From: Bacteroidales bacterium
GTDB taxonomy: Bacteria; Bacteroidota; Bacteroidia; Bacteroidales; Lentimicrobiaceae
Length of the DNA: 23,607 nucleotides
Assembly (NCBI GenBank): GCA_022837485.1
Contig: JALHHH010000038.1
Span: 18,415-42,021, forward strand
Direction: 5' to 3'
The notes under the pieces are model-generated. The model saw only the letters and a list, made by a program, of their open reading frames with translations. It was not told the DNA's origin and did no database searches. How positions within the stretch are numbered: the stretch's first letter is position 1; every line of letters starts with the position of its first letter. Shown here in pieces: positions 16,170 through 23,607 of the stretch. The translations under genes and the position numbers were made by a program.

Positions 16170-17726
16170 TTATTGTACGATCAGGCTGATGGTACCAAGA
16201 CGGCGGTTTCCGTCGGGACCTTTAGCCATGATATTTTCAAGCCATATACGTTCGCCGCGTTTTGCATTGGAAATAAAGTTCTGCATATCCTGCGAAAGCA
16301 TGTTTCCGTTTCCGTTGTACTGAACGATGTCGCCGCCACGGATACCAACAAACGTATAGGAGAGAATCTCGAAGGTAAGGTCAAAGTCGAAGTCATCAGG
16401 CATACGCGGGATAATAGCGCGGGCTGCCAGAAGCATATTTTTCGCAACAGGACCTCCATCGGTATTGGCAATGTAGGCTTTGGGATCGGGAACACGTTTT
16501 ACCCTGAACTCAGCCGAGCCCATCTTGCGAGAGGTTCGTCCGTCGTTATGAACAACCGAGATGGTAGCTTTAGTACCCATGGGTACGCGTGCAACCCAGT
16601 CTTTACCTTCACGGCGGAGGGTTCCGCTGCTGATGGTTGGTTGAATTTGGGATTCGGGAATACCGGAAGCAGCGATGGAGATGGGGTTATCCACGTTTGC
16701 GTAAAGCACGTTCATCTTGATCGGGGCTACGGTGAGCGAGGGGGTCATAACGAAGTACTCGCTTTCGAAGGGATATTCCTTCATTTCGCCGTCGGGACCT
16801 GCTACCCTGATGGTACCGCGGTAGGTCTGCAGTCCGGTTGCTCCTGCGGTTGCCGTATATTTGGCAATACCGCCTTCAGCGGGAATCTGCCTGCCTCCGA
16901 TAACTACCTCGGGATTTTGTTTTGAATCGAGAGCCGCAACCATAATTTCCGCTTCATAAGTATCGCCCTGGAACACCAGTTTGGAGTTGGGGATAACCTT
17001 AGGCATAACCATGTCGAACTTATAGTCCTCGGCAGAGATGGATCCCAGGAGCAGTGATACAACGTCGCTTTCCACGTTCCGCACATCGGCAATCAGTTTG
17101 TTGAGGAAGGTAACGTTAGCAGCAAGAATTACGTGATAGAAATTATGCTGTTCCCAGTTTTGTTTTTTACCATTGGCATCTTTATAAGGGCCTTCGGTAT
17201 CCATACCCAACTTGATGTTATTGCGGTTCTTCTCATCGAGAAGGTTTAGGATATCGCTTTTAAACTTTTCAATTCTGATCCTGAGTTCACCGGCTTTTCC
17301 CTTTGAACCGTCCTGTGATCCACCGAAAAAATAGTTGGTTGAGACGTCATACTTATCCCTGCTCTGAATTTCGGACAGGGGGGTGATTTTTGCCTCTTCC
17401 ACGCTGATTTTCTCCGATTTGGAAATCACATCATACTTAATCTCATTAATAGCAGAGATCAGTTCATCCGACAGTTTCTTAACCTCCTGGGCTTTATCCC
17501 AGAAAGGGCCAACTTTAGCCTCATTCATCAGGTATTGTTGCTGAAACCGTGCATAGGTTTCGTCCACCTTGAGTTTGAGGTTTTCGTTGGTATTTTCCAT
17601 ACTGTTGTTTACCGAGACGAAAGCCTGGATAATCTCAACAGATACATTAAGGGCAAGCAGTGCAGTCAACACCAGGTACATCATCGCGATCATTTTTTGT
17701 CGCGGTGTCTCCTTGTATCCAGCCAT
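16170..17726 (-). CDS. gldM: T9SS inner-membrane motor protein GldM/PorM
   Basis: GldM spans the periplasm as a dimer and transmits the proton-driven rotation of GldL to the outer-membrane parts of the T9SS. The 518-residue protein begins MAGYKETPRQKMIAMMYLVL; one transmembrane helix at about 10-33 follows a short cytoplasmic tail. Arg9, reported to be essential in the GldLM motor, is present. A large helical periplasmic domain runs to about residue 215, including YDVSTNYFFGGSQDGSKGK near 130. Several beta-rich domains follow (EAEIMVAALDSK, then YRGTIRVAGPDGE), and the C-terminus ends GRRLGTISLIVQ. It is placed 53 bases after gldL in the same unit and is full-length by family standards. Confidence 0.97.
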   Translation of the reverse strand: MAGYKETPRQKMIAMMYLVLTALLALNVSVEIIQAFVSVNNSMENTNENLKLKVDETYARFQQQYLMNEAKVGPFWDKAQEVKKLSDELISAINEIKYDVISKSEKISVEEAKITPLSEIQSRDKYDVSTNYFFGGSQDGSKGKAGELRIRIEKFKSDILNLLDEKNRNNIKLGMDTEGPYKDANGKKQNWEQHNFYHVILAANVTFLNKLIADVRNVESDVVSLLLGSISAEDYKFDMVMPKVIPNSKLVFQGDTYEAEIMVAALDSKQNPEVVIGGRQIPAEGGIAKYTATAGATGLQTYRGTIRVAGPDGEMKEYPFESEYFVMTPSLTVAPIKMNVLYANVDNPISIAASGIPESQIQPTISSGTLRREGKDWVARVPMGTKATISVVHNDGRTSRKMGSAEFRVKRVPDPKAYIANTDGGPVAKNMLLAARAIIPRMPDDFDFDLTFEILSYTFVGIRGGDIVQYNGNGNMLSQDMQNFISNAKRGERIWLENIMAKGPDGNRRLGTISLIVQ

Positions 17727-17779
17727 ATTAAAATTTATCTAGTATTGTTCGAAAATCTGTTTAATGCTGAATGCCTTAA

Positions 17780-18634
17780 TTACCTGACATTCATCGCAGC
17801 CAGCATATTGCCGTACACATTATTAAGGGCTGCCACCTTTTTGGTAAGGGCGTCGAGCTCTTGTCTGTATTTGGTCATTTCATCGCTGGAACCGGTGATG
17901 TTTGAGAGGTATTGGTTGATGCTTGCATGCAGTTTATTGGTGTCCTCGAGGTGGGTGTTTGAGTTCTTCAGTTGAAGTTCATACACGGCGTTGAGGGCGG
18001 CCAGGTTACTTCCGATTTTCTGCAGCTGCTCGCTGTAGGTCCTGTTGTCGAGACCGGAGAAATCGAATTTTTCAACCGATTTGGCAAGGGTTTGAGCGGT
18101 CTGCTGGTAGGTACTTGACAACTGGTTGGTCGATTCGCTGGCTTTTGCAACGGAAAGGGAGAGTTCGTTCACCGTTTTGGCAGCATTGCTCAGGTTTTTC
18201 GAATAGTCGTTGGTAGCAACGGCTGCAGAGGAGAGGTCAGCCATACGGGAAGCGTTATCGCTCAGGCTGCGTAATCCGTTGCCCAGACTTTGAATAAGTT
18301 CGGGGCCGATTTTTGCTTTTTCGAGCATGTTATCAAGTTCCTGGGTAGGAGTTTTGCCTTTGGAGGCAGCGCTTCCGGTACCTGAACCATGATACATGCC
18401 GGCGAGTTCGGGGTAAACAAGACTCCAGTCGGGCTCTACGTGAGGCGGCTCAAATGCGGAGAAGAAGAAAATCAATGCTTCGGTACCCAGACCAACGATA
18501 AGCATTTCATTGGCAAAGGGGTAGTGATTGATTTTGAACAAGGCTCCCAGAATAACAACGGAAGCTCCCCATCCGTAAAGCTTGGCCATGAAGTTTCTGA
18601 ATCCTTTCCCTCTGACTAAATTATTCAATCCCAT
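17780..18634 (-). CDS. gldL: T9SS inner-membrane motor protein GldL/PorL
   Basis: GldL forms the five-subunit proton-conducting ring around two GldM helices. The 284-residue protein has two adjacent transmembrane helices, at about 17-35 (KLYGWGASVVILGALFKI) and 42-62 (NEMLIVGLGTEALIFFFSAF). Charged residues in or beside these helices, Lys34, His37, Glu52 and Glu62, resemble the functionally important Lys, His and Glu residues described for Flavobacterium GldL, although the loop length differs slightly. The rest is a cytoplasmic helical region from about 90 with many Ser, Asn, Gln and Leu heptad-like repeats and a coiled-coil end at about 235-284. It sits between gldK and gldM. No truncation is seen. 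Confidence 0.96.
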   Translation of the reverse strand: MGLNNLVRGKGFRNFMAKLYGWGASVVILGALFKINHYPFANEMLIVGLGTEALIFFFSAFEPPHVEPDWSLVYPELAGMYHGSGTGSAASKGKTPTQELDNMLEKAKIGPELIQSLGNGLRSLSDNASRMADLSSAAVATNDYSKNLSNAAKTVNELSLSVAKASESTNQLSSTYQQTAQTLAKSVEKFDFSGLDNRTYSEQLQKIGSNLAALNAVYELQLKNSNTHLEDTNKLHASINQYLSNITGSSDEMTKYRQELDALTKKVAALNNVYGNMLAAMNVR

Positions 18635-18717
18635 GGTAGTAAAGTGTTAATTTGTTGTGTGATTAGTTATTATTATCAATTGTTTAACGTTTCGTACGAA
18701 TGTGCGTTTCCGGCGGA
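18635..18717. other. gldK-gldL spacer with 10-bp palindrome
   Basis: This 83-base AT-rich spacer contains the perfect palindrome TTCGTACGAA at 18691-18700, close behind the gldK stop. There is no T run or promoter box, so read-through within the operon is expected. Confidence 0.4.
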
Positions 18718-20073
18718 TTAGTTATAGATTTTGGAAGCACGTGCGGGGTTATCGTCTTTCTGGCGTCCCATAAAGTTCTGTACGCAGCGGAAGCCGATGT
18801 AGCTCTTAGCGGTATCCTGGAACTCATAGGAACGGGAATTAACCTGCAGGTAGTAAGCGATATCCTTCCAGGATCCGCCCCTGACAACTTTACGTTTAAG
18901 TGCGGGAGGATCGCTGTCCTTGGCGTTGTAACTGTAGGCGGGATTCATATCCCAGGTGAAGTTGTAGGCACTTTCGTCGAAAGCGTCGTTGGTCCACTCA
19001 GCTACATTACCGGCCATATCGTACAAACCGAAGTCGTTTGCCGGATAGTGGGCAACGATAACGGGGGTGAGTCCGCCGTCATCGACGTAGTTACCGCGCA
19101 GAGGTTTAAAGTTTGCAAGGAAGCAACCTTTTTCGTTGCGGGTATAGGGGCCTCCCCAGGGGTAGGCGCTGAAGGAGTTGCCGCCGCGGGCGGCCCATTC
19201 CCATTCGGCTTCGGTCGGGAGCCTGAATTCATTAACTACGGCATTGCCTTTGCTCTGAAGGAAGGCCCTGAGCAATTCTGTTCTCCAGATGCCGAAAGCT
19301 TTGGCCTGTTTCCAGTTAACGCCTACTACCGGATAGTTGTCGTAAGCCGGATGCCAGAAATAGCGTTCGGTCATGGGATCGTTGTATGCATAAGCAAAGT
19401 CGTGGATCCAGGCGAGGGTATCGGGATAAACATTGATAATCTCTTTGCGCACGTACAGTGAGCGGTCTTTAAGTCCCTGAGGGCGGTTGGCGAGACCGGC
19501 ATTTACCGGGTCACCGGCAGAATAATCCTTTCCGGCAGCAGCTTTATAATCAACCCAGTAGTACTCATAGAAGAGTTTACGGGTATCTATCTCCTTGCGG
19601 CGGAAGTAGCGTTCGTGTTCGGGAAGGAACATATCTTCCAGAGCTTCGCGTTCTTCCTCTCCGTTCCATTTGATATCGGATTTCCAGTTGAGGAAGGCGG
19701 GATCGTACGTTTCGCCGGTCTTTTTATTCTCTTCTATCAGGTAAACTTCGGGTTTTACCTCTCCCAGTTTGCGACGGGCGATAGAGTCTCTGACCCAGTA
19801 TACAAACTGCCTGTATTCGTTGTTTGTGATTTCAGTTTCGTCCATATAAAAGGCGCTGACCGAGACGGTTCGGGGATCGTTGATGTGTGCATACGGCACA
19901 TCCTGATCGCCTACGCCCATGGTAAAGCTGCCCATTGGAATGTAAGCCATTCCGAATGGATCGGGCTGATAAAATTTCTCACGCTTTTTTACACCTATCA
20001 GTTCCCCGTTACCTGAGTTGCTGCAGCTGCTCAGGATAAGGGCAGCGAGGATGTAGTTGAAGAGTCTTTTCAT
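18718..20073 (-). CDS. gldK: T9SS ring lipoprotein GldK/PorK
   Basis: GldK (PorK) is an outer-membrane lipoprotein that forms the large periplasmic ring of the T9SS together with GldN. The 451-residue protein has a lipoprotein signal ending ILSSC, so Cys17 is the lipidated residue. Most of the rest is a formylglycine-generating-enzyme-like (FGE-sulfatase) fold, recognised by MGSFTMG near 47, EITNNEYRQFVYWV near 80, RLPTEAEWEWAARGG near 285, YDMAGNVAEWTND near 358, VRGGSWKD near 400 and IGFRCV near the end. In GldK this fold is structural, and no enzyme role is assumed. A probable promoter lies in the 115-base gap before it, so it may be transcribed separately as well as from porP. Confidence 0.96.
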   Translation of the reverse strand: MKRLFNYILAALILSSCSNSGNGELIGVKKREKFYQPDPFGMAYIPMGSFTMGVGDQDVPYAHINDPRTVSVSAFYMDETEITNNEYRQFVYWVRDSIARRKLGEVKPEVYLIEENKKTGETYDPAFLNWKSDIKWNGEEEREALEDMFLPEHERYFRRKEIDTRKLFYEYYWVDYKAAAGKDYSAGDPVNAGLANRPQGLKDRSLYVRKEIINVYPDTLAWIHDFAYAYNDPMTERYFWHPAYDNYPVVGVNWKQAKAFGIWRTELLRAFLQSKGNAVVNEFRLPTEAEWEWAARGGNSFSAYPWGGPYTRNEKGCFLANFKPLRGNYVDDGGLTPVIVAHYPANDFGLYDMAGNVAEWTNDAFDESAYNFTWDMNPAYSYNAKDSDPPALKRKVVRGGSWKDIAYYLQVNSRSYEFQDTAKSYIGFRCVQNFMGRQKDDNPARASKIYN

Positions 20074-20148
20074 GTTTCTACCTGATTTTAATGCAAATAA
20101 CGGCTTGGAGATTGAAATATTATCCGTTTTTCCGTTTTTTTAGACCGA

Positions 20149-20178
20149 CAAAAATAGCAATATAATTATTCAAAACAA
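20149..20178 (-). promoter_or_regulatory. Candidate internal promoter for gldK
   Basis: On the minus strand a TTG at 20178-20176 (part of TTGTTTTG, 20178-20171) is followed after 19 bases by TATTTTTG at 20156-20149, a full TAnnTTTG box. The box ends 75 bases before the gldK start, giving a leader of roughly 70 bases. Both elements and the spacing fit the Bacteroidota consensus, though the region is AT-rich. Confidence 0.5.
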
Positions 20179-20188
20179 GTTTTTTTGG

Positions 20189-21163
20189 TTAAAGGAAGCG
20201 TGTATTCCTGAAACTTCGCTTTGCCTTCTCCAGTTCCAGCATAAAGCTGTAGCGCAGCATAATTTCATGACTGCCTGCCCCGCCTATCCGCGAAAGCGGG
20301 ATATCGTAAGCATAACCAAAGCTTATGTCCTTGATACTCATACCCACCATTACTGCTGCAGTTTCCTGAAAGCGGTAGGTGAGGCCGCCCCAGAATTTTT
20401 CGTTGTACTGCACGCGTGCATTCAGATCGACCTGAGCCGTAGTACCGTCGAATTTTACAAAAACGCCGGGAATAAGTACGTAGGCCGGATTCCGGATCCA
20501 GGTGATCTCGTATCCGGCAGCACCGTAATAATGACGGCGCAGCTGGAAATCGAGTCCGCCGGTTCCCAGCTCTCTCGATCCTTCGAGCAGCTGTGTGGCC
20601 GACAATCCGAGATAGAGTCCGCCGGGTTGCTGATAAAATGCGCCAAAGGCCAGGTCGGTAAACATGGTACTCTCCTCTCCTCCCTTCAGTATCGGATCAT
20701 CGTCAACCGGTTTTAGTTTACCCACGTCGAGCGTCTTGTTAAGGAAGCCGACGTTGAAACCAATGCCCATTTCTCCATCGCCGACGGGCAGGTTATACGC
20801 ATAACCCAGGCGAACGTAAATATCCTTGAAATAGCCAATTTTATCCTGCATAACGGCTGCAGAAACCCCGCCTCTGAGCAGGCGTATGGGAGCATCTCCC
20901 GAAACCACCACACTCTCGGGCGAAACTTTGTTTCCGTCGTCGTCTTCGATGCCAATCCATTGCTGCCGCATTATGCCAGTTACAGTTATTGCATCGCGCA
21001 ATCCGGCATAGCCGGGGTTGACTGCCATATGGTTGAACATGTTAAAGGTAAACTGTGGCTCCTGCTGGGCATATACCCTGCCTAAGGCCGAAAACGATAC
21101 CACAACTGCAAGTACGGCTATCCGAACCATGCTTTTTACCCTTCTTCGTTGATTTCTGTTCAT
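20189..21163 (-). CDS. porP: T9SS protein PorP/SprF family
   Basis: PorP/SprF proteins are beta-barrel-like outer-membrane partners of the T9SS, in some species needed for delivery or anchoring of particular cargo. The mature protein begins after a signal peptide ending VYAQQ, followed by the family pattern PQFTFNMFNHMAVNPGYAG with its NPGYAG signature. Typical later segments are VSGDAPI, DKIGYFKDIYVRLGYAYNLP, GIGFNVGFLN, DLAFGAFYQQPGGLYLGLSATQLL, and a C-terminal strand ending RYSFML. The start is uncertain: 21175, 21163 and 21130 are in frame; I use 21163, which gives a basic n-region and 324 residues. It heads the porP-gldK-gldL-gldM-gldN cluster, the same order as the core T9SS locus in Porphyromonas. 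Confidence 0.93.
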   Translation of the reverse strand: MNRNQRRRVKSMVRIAVLAVVVSFSALGRVYAQQEPQFTFNMFNHMAVNPGYAGLRDAITVTGIMRQQWIGIEDDDGNKVSPESVVVSGDAPIRLLRGGVSAAVMQDKIGYFKDIYVRLGYAYNLPVGDGEMGIGFNVGFLNKTLDVGKLKPVDDDPILKGGEESTMFTDLAFGAFYQQPGGLYLGLSATQLLEGSRELGTGGLDFQLRRHYYGAAGYEITWIRNPAYVLIPGVFVKFDGTTAQVDLNARVQYNEKFWGGLTYRFQETAAVMVGMSIKDISFGYAYDIPLSRIGGAGSHEIMLRYSFMLELEKAKRSFRNTRFL

Positions 21164-21301
21164 AAATCCAGTCATTCCGGGATTTTATGGCTTTTATCCA
21201 GATTATTGTTTGCCGGGGTCCCTGCTCTGCACTAAAAACCGACCGCTATGAACAGCAGCGGAGTGCGAATGTAACTCAGGCAGTTTTATTGTCCATCCGT
21301 T

Positions 21302-21331
21302 AAAAAATACTTGCCCGCATCGGTAACGGGC
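21302..21331 (-). terminator. Terminator-like hairpin upstream of porP
   Basis: On the minus strand GCCCG (21331-21327) pairs with CGGGC (21317-21313) across a nine-base loop, followed by AAGTATTTTTT. The stem is short and the T run starts five bases late, so termination may be partial; it could act as an attenuator in the porP leader. Confidence 0.4.
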
Positions 21332-21443
21332 CTTCTTTTCTGCATTTTCTGATCCCTGAAATTCACCCTCTGAGGGAACCATTCTACCAATAACTTCCGG
21401 ACTACCGGTTTAGTATAAACCTGAATGTTTATTTATCACTGAA
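21302..21443 (-). ncRNA. Candidate small RNA or structured porP leader
   Basis: A minus-strand transcript starting just after the -7 box at 21449-21456 would run about 140 bases to the hairpin at 21302-21331. It has self-pairing potential, for example CCCTCAGAGGG at about 21366-21376 and two CCGG motifs at 21397-21408, and it contains no sizeable reading frame. I do not recognise a known RNA family. If the hairpin is read through, the same RNA would be a roughly 270-base leader of porP. This is a proposal from signal placement only. Confidence 0.25.
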
Positions 21444-21448
21444 AGGAA

Positions 21449-21456
21449 CAAAAGTA
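21449..21456 (-). promoter_or_regulatory. -7 box (TACTTTTG) upstream of porP
   Basis: The minus-strand TACTTTTG matches TAnnTTTG. It lies 285 bases before the porP start at 21163, unusually far, and points into the candidate RNA at 21302-21443. No -33 TTG is seen at the right spacing. Confidence 0.4.
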
Positions 21457-21566
21457 ATATTTTCTGACAATAAAATTCAGTCGTTCGGAAAAAAGTGTGA
21501 AAATACCGGGCCGGGGCTTTCGTTTCCTGCTTTAGTGATACTACCGATAATTCAAAATTTTCTGCA

Positions 21567-21574
21567 TAGATTTG
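21567..21574 (+). promoter_or_regulatory. -7 box (TAGATTTG) of the YitT gene pair
   Basis: TAGATTTG is a perfect TAnnTTTG match, ending 48 bases before the ATG at 21623. A -33 element is not evident. The second gene of the pair has no comparable box in its 42-base leader, so both are probably transcribed from here. Confidence 0.5.
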
Positions 21575-21622
21575 CAGCCTGAATCGCTGAAACATCATTA
21601 CACTGATTAACAACATTTTACC

Positions 21623-22549
21623 ATGGCATTTGTACAAAACGAGAAGCTTTTCTCGAAAAAATGGTTTATCGCATACTCGCTGATCGTCGTCGGATCGTTT
21701 ATTCTGGCGGCCGGTTTTGTCTTTTTTGTGAATCCTTACAACATAGTTCCCGGAGGTGTTTACGGAATCGGAATCGTGGTGCATCACCTTACAAAAGGGA
21801 TTTTTTCATTCTGGCCAACGGGTATTCCGGTTGGTTTGTTCGGTCTTGTACTCAACATTCCTCTGACGATCATCGGCATCCGGGTGCTTGGACCCCGCTT
21901 CGGGGTAAAAACCGTGGTAGGTTTTGTGCTTACATCCGTTTTTATGGATATGCTTACCATGCTGGTAGGGGAAAACGATCCCCTCGGACTAGCCAATGAT
22001 GTGCTGATGGCCTGCGTATTCGGGGGCGTGCTGATCGGTTTCGGGCTTGGACTTATCTTTAAGTCGAAGGCTACCTCCGGTGGTTCCGACATTGTTGCCA
22101 TGATCGTTGCCAAATATACCCGCCTGCCGCTGGGGCAGTTGATGATATATGTGGACTCCGTCATTGTACTGTTCGGACTTATTGTTTTCAGGGACTGGAA
22201 GATTCCCCTTTATTCATGGATAGTAATTTTTATTACCGGCAAGGTAATCGACATCACCATGCAGGGGGTAAGCTACGACAAAACCCTGTTCATCATTTCG
22301 AAGGAGTTTGACAAGATCCGCGATAAAATCATCAACGATCTGAACCGCGGCGGAACCTACATCCCCGGCAAGGGCATGTACAACAATTCCGACAAAACCA
22401 TAATTTTCACGGTTCTCAACCGCCGGGAGCTGGCGATTCTGGAGGAATACATCCACCAGATCGATCCGAAAGCCTTTGTTACCGTGGTTGATGCCAACGA
22501 GATTCTGGGCGAAGGATTCAAATCGCTGCGCGACAAAATTTCGGAATAA
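21623..22549 (+). CDS. YitT family membrane protein, copy 1
   Basis: This 308-residue protein belongs to the YitT family: an N-terminal membrane part (DUF161-type) of about six helices to residue 220, and a cytoplasmic C-terminal DUF2179 domain. Visible motifs are NPYNIVPGGVYGIGIVVHHL at about 37-56, LNIPLTIIGIRVLGPRFG near 78-95, SKATSGGSDIVAMIV near 147-161, and, in the C-terminal domain, DKTLFIISKEFDKIRDKI and NRGGTYIPGKGMY. The family is thought to be a transporter or channel type, but the substrate is not known. Compared with copy 2 it has about eleven extra residues around KGIFSFWPTGIP. The gene is divergent from porP and 42 bases ahead of its paralogue. Confidence 0.92.
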   Translation: MAFVQNEKLFSKKWFIAYSLIVVGSFILAAGFVFFVNPYNIVPGGVYGIGIVVHHLTKGIFSFWPTGIPVGLFGLVLNIPLTIIGIRVLGPRFGVKTVVGFVLTSVFMDMLTMLVGENDPLGLANDVLMACVFGGVLIGFGLGLIFKSKATSGGSDIVAMIVAKYTRLPLGQLMIYVDSVIVLFGLIVFRDWKIPLYSWIVIFITGKVIDITMQGVSYDKTLFIISKEFDKIRDKIINDLNRGGTYIPGKGMYNNSDKTIIFTVLNRRELAILEEYIHQIDPKAFVTVVDANEILGEGFKSLRDKISE

Positions 22550-22591
22550 ACCGCATACTCAACCTTGTTTTACACTTAGTACGTTCCGGAA

Positions 22592-23485
22592 ATGGCATTT
22601 CTACAGAAGGAGAAGCTTTTCACCCGCAAATGGTTTATTTCCTATGGGCTAATTGTAGCCGGCACCCTGCTTGTTTCGGCGGGCTATGTATTTTTTATAA
22701 CCCCTTATAAAATAGTACCGGGGGGCATTTACGGCATCTCCATTGTAATTCACCACATGCTGGGGTGGCCGCTTGGACTCACGGCTCTGGCGTTTAACAT
22801 ACCTCTTACCATCATCGGCACCAGAATCCTGGGGCCCCGTTTCGGTGCAAAAACCGTTGCCGGCTTTGTGCTTACCTCGGTATTTGTGGATCTGTTCTCC
22901 TACTTCTCCCAGTTCAAACCCCTGGTCGACAGCGATCCGCTTTTATCGTCCATCTTTGGAGGGGCGTTGATCGGGGCAGGCGTAGGACTTACCTTTAAAG
23001 CTAAGGCCACGTCCGGAGGATCGGATGTGATTGCCATGATCATCTCGCGATTCACGCGCCTGCCCATCGGACAAATGATGATGGCAGTTGACTCAACCAT
23101 CGTACTGATCGGATTTATTGCATTCAGGGACTGGCATATTCCTTTGTATTCTTGGATTGCCATTTTTGTGATGGGCAAGGTGATTGATGCTGTTATGGAA
23201 GGAGTCAGCTACGAAAAAACCATCTTTATCGTTTCGGATAAACACGAAGCCATACGCGATAAGATTATCCACGATCTGAACCGTGGCGGAACCTTCCTTT
23301 CGGGAGAAGGTATGTATAACGGGACAGAAAAAAAGGTGATCTTCACCGTGGTAAACCGCCGCGAGCTGGCTATGCTCGAGGAGTTCATCAATAAAACAGA
23401 TCCCAAGGCTTTCCTTACGGTGATGGATGCCAACGAAATACTGGGTCAGGGATTCAAATCGCTCCGCGACAAACTCGAAGATTGA
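22592..23485 (+). CDS. YitT family membrane protein, copy 2
   Basis: This 297-residue paralogue of the preceding gene matches it along the whole length, from MAFLQKEKLF at the start to GFKSLRDKLED at the end, so the pair arose by tandem duplication. It keeps the PGG(I/V)YGI and ATSGGSD membrane motifs and the C-terminal DUF2179 part with NRGGTFLSGEGMYNGTEKKVIFTV. The main differences are a shorter loop before the third helix (GWPLGL) and a different loop around residues 106-120 (SYFSQFKPLVDSDPL), which may alter partner or substrate choice. It starts 42 bases after copy 1 and is probably co-transcribed. Its function is unknown beyond the family description. No terminator is obvious in the 122 bases that follow. 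Confidence 0.92.
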   Translation: MAFLQKEKLFTRKWFISYGLIVAGTLLVSAGYVFFITPYKIVPGGIYGISIVIHHMLGWPLGLTALAFNIPLTIIGTRILGPRFGAKTVAGFVLTSVFVDLFSYFSQFKPLVDSDPLLSSIFGGALIGAGVGLTFKAKATSGGSDVIAMIISRFTRLPIGQMMMAVDSTIVLIGFIAFRDWHIPLYSWIAIFVMGKVIDAVMEGVSYEKTIFIVSDKHEAIRDKIIHDLNRGGTFLSGEGMYNGTEKKVIFTVVNRRELAMLEEFINKTDPKAFLTVMDANEILGQGFKSLRDKLED

Positions 23486-23607
23486 GACTGCTGTCGGATT
23501 TGCAATTCAGGTATAAGGCAGTGTCGGGTTCAGACAACCGATGAAAGCAGGCACAATGCCCACATCAGCAAATCAGCCGATTAATCCTTAGCACATTCTG
23601 ACTACTT

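Larger units (their letters stand above)
21176..21622. other. Divergent intergenic region between porP and yitT-like genes
   Basis: This 447-base region holds the plus-strand -7 box of the YitT pair (21567-21574) and, on the minus strand, a -7 box (21449-21456) and a terminator-like hairpin (21302-21331) that together outline a possible short RNA. The 125 bases nearest porP show no TAnnTTTG box. No protein gene is seen. Confidence 0.5.

Noticed and set aside
18718..20073. Reading gldK as a sulfatase-modifying enzyme
   Set aside because: The FGE-like fold is shared, but the lipobox, operon position and family assign it to the T9SS ring; no enzymatic claim is supported.

Overview
This window looks like a chromosomal segment from a Bacteroidota bacterium, probably Bacteroidales-like. 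The evidence is a contiguous porP-gldK-gldL-gldM-gldN type IX secretion (T9SS) operon, a cargo protein with a T9SS C-terminal sorting tail, a DUF4468 protein, a Bacteroidota-type LptE, and recurring TAnnTTTG -7 boxes, the promoter hallmark of the phylum, upstream of several genes or operons. I see no tRNA, rRNA, CRISPR array, insertion sequence or phage gene. Most genes are on the minus strand.

Region 1 (about 1-4300) is the accessory-looking end. It holds an isolated secreted DUF4468 protein, an isolated AT-richer gene for a laminin-B-like T9SS cargo, a small polytopic membrane protein on the plus strand, and a bacterial relative of archaeo-eukaryotic release factor 1 (baeRF/Balon-like, a probable ribosome-hibernation or rescue factor). 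The intergenic stretches here contain palindromes, a direct-repeat pair and hairpins.

Region 2 (4222-9868) carries groES-groEL with a clear terminator, preceded by an operon of four genes: a sigma-54 activator without receiver domain, lptE, a TPR-like gene and secG. These genes link protein folding, preprotein translocation and LPS export. The spacer between the secG terminator and groES is unusually dense in TGACA/TGTCA motifs and contains a near-perfect 9-3-9 inverted repeat.

Region 3 (10089-15050) has pheT and recG, each with a -7 box about 22 bases ahead of its start. pheT ends in a compound terminator.

Region 4 (15050-21175) is the T9SS core operon. PorP/SprF is an outer-membrane-associated protein, GldK/PorK and GldN/PorN form the periplasmic ring, and GldL and GldM are the inner-membrane proton-driven motor. 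A possible internal promoter before gldK, a long hairpin-bearing gap between gldM and gldN, and a strong terminator stem after gldN suggest layered expression. Upstream of porP there is a possible small RNA or structured leader.

Region 5 (21567-23485) is divergent and encodes two tandem YitT-family membrane proteins, evidently a gene duplication. All functional statements rest on reading the sequence and family knowledge; no search was run.
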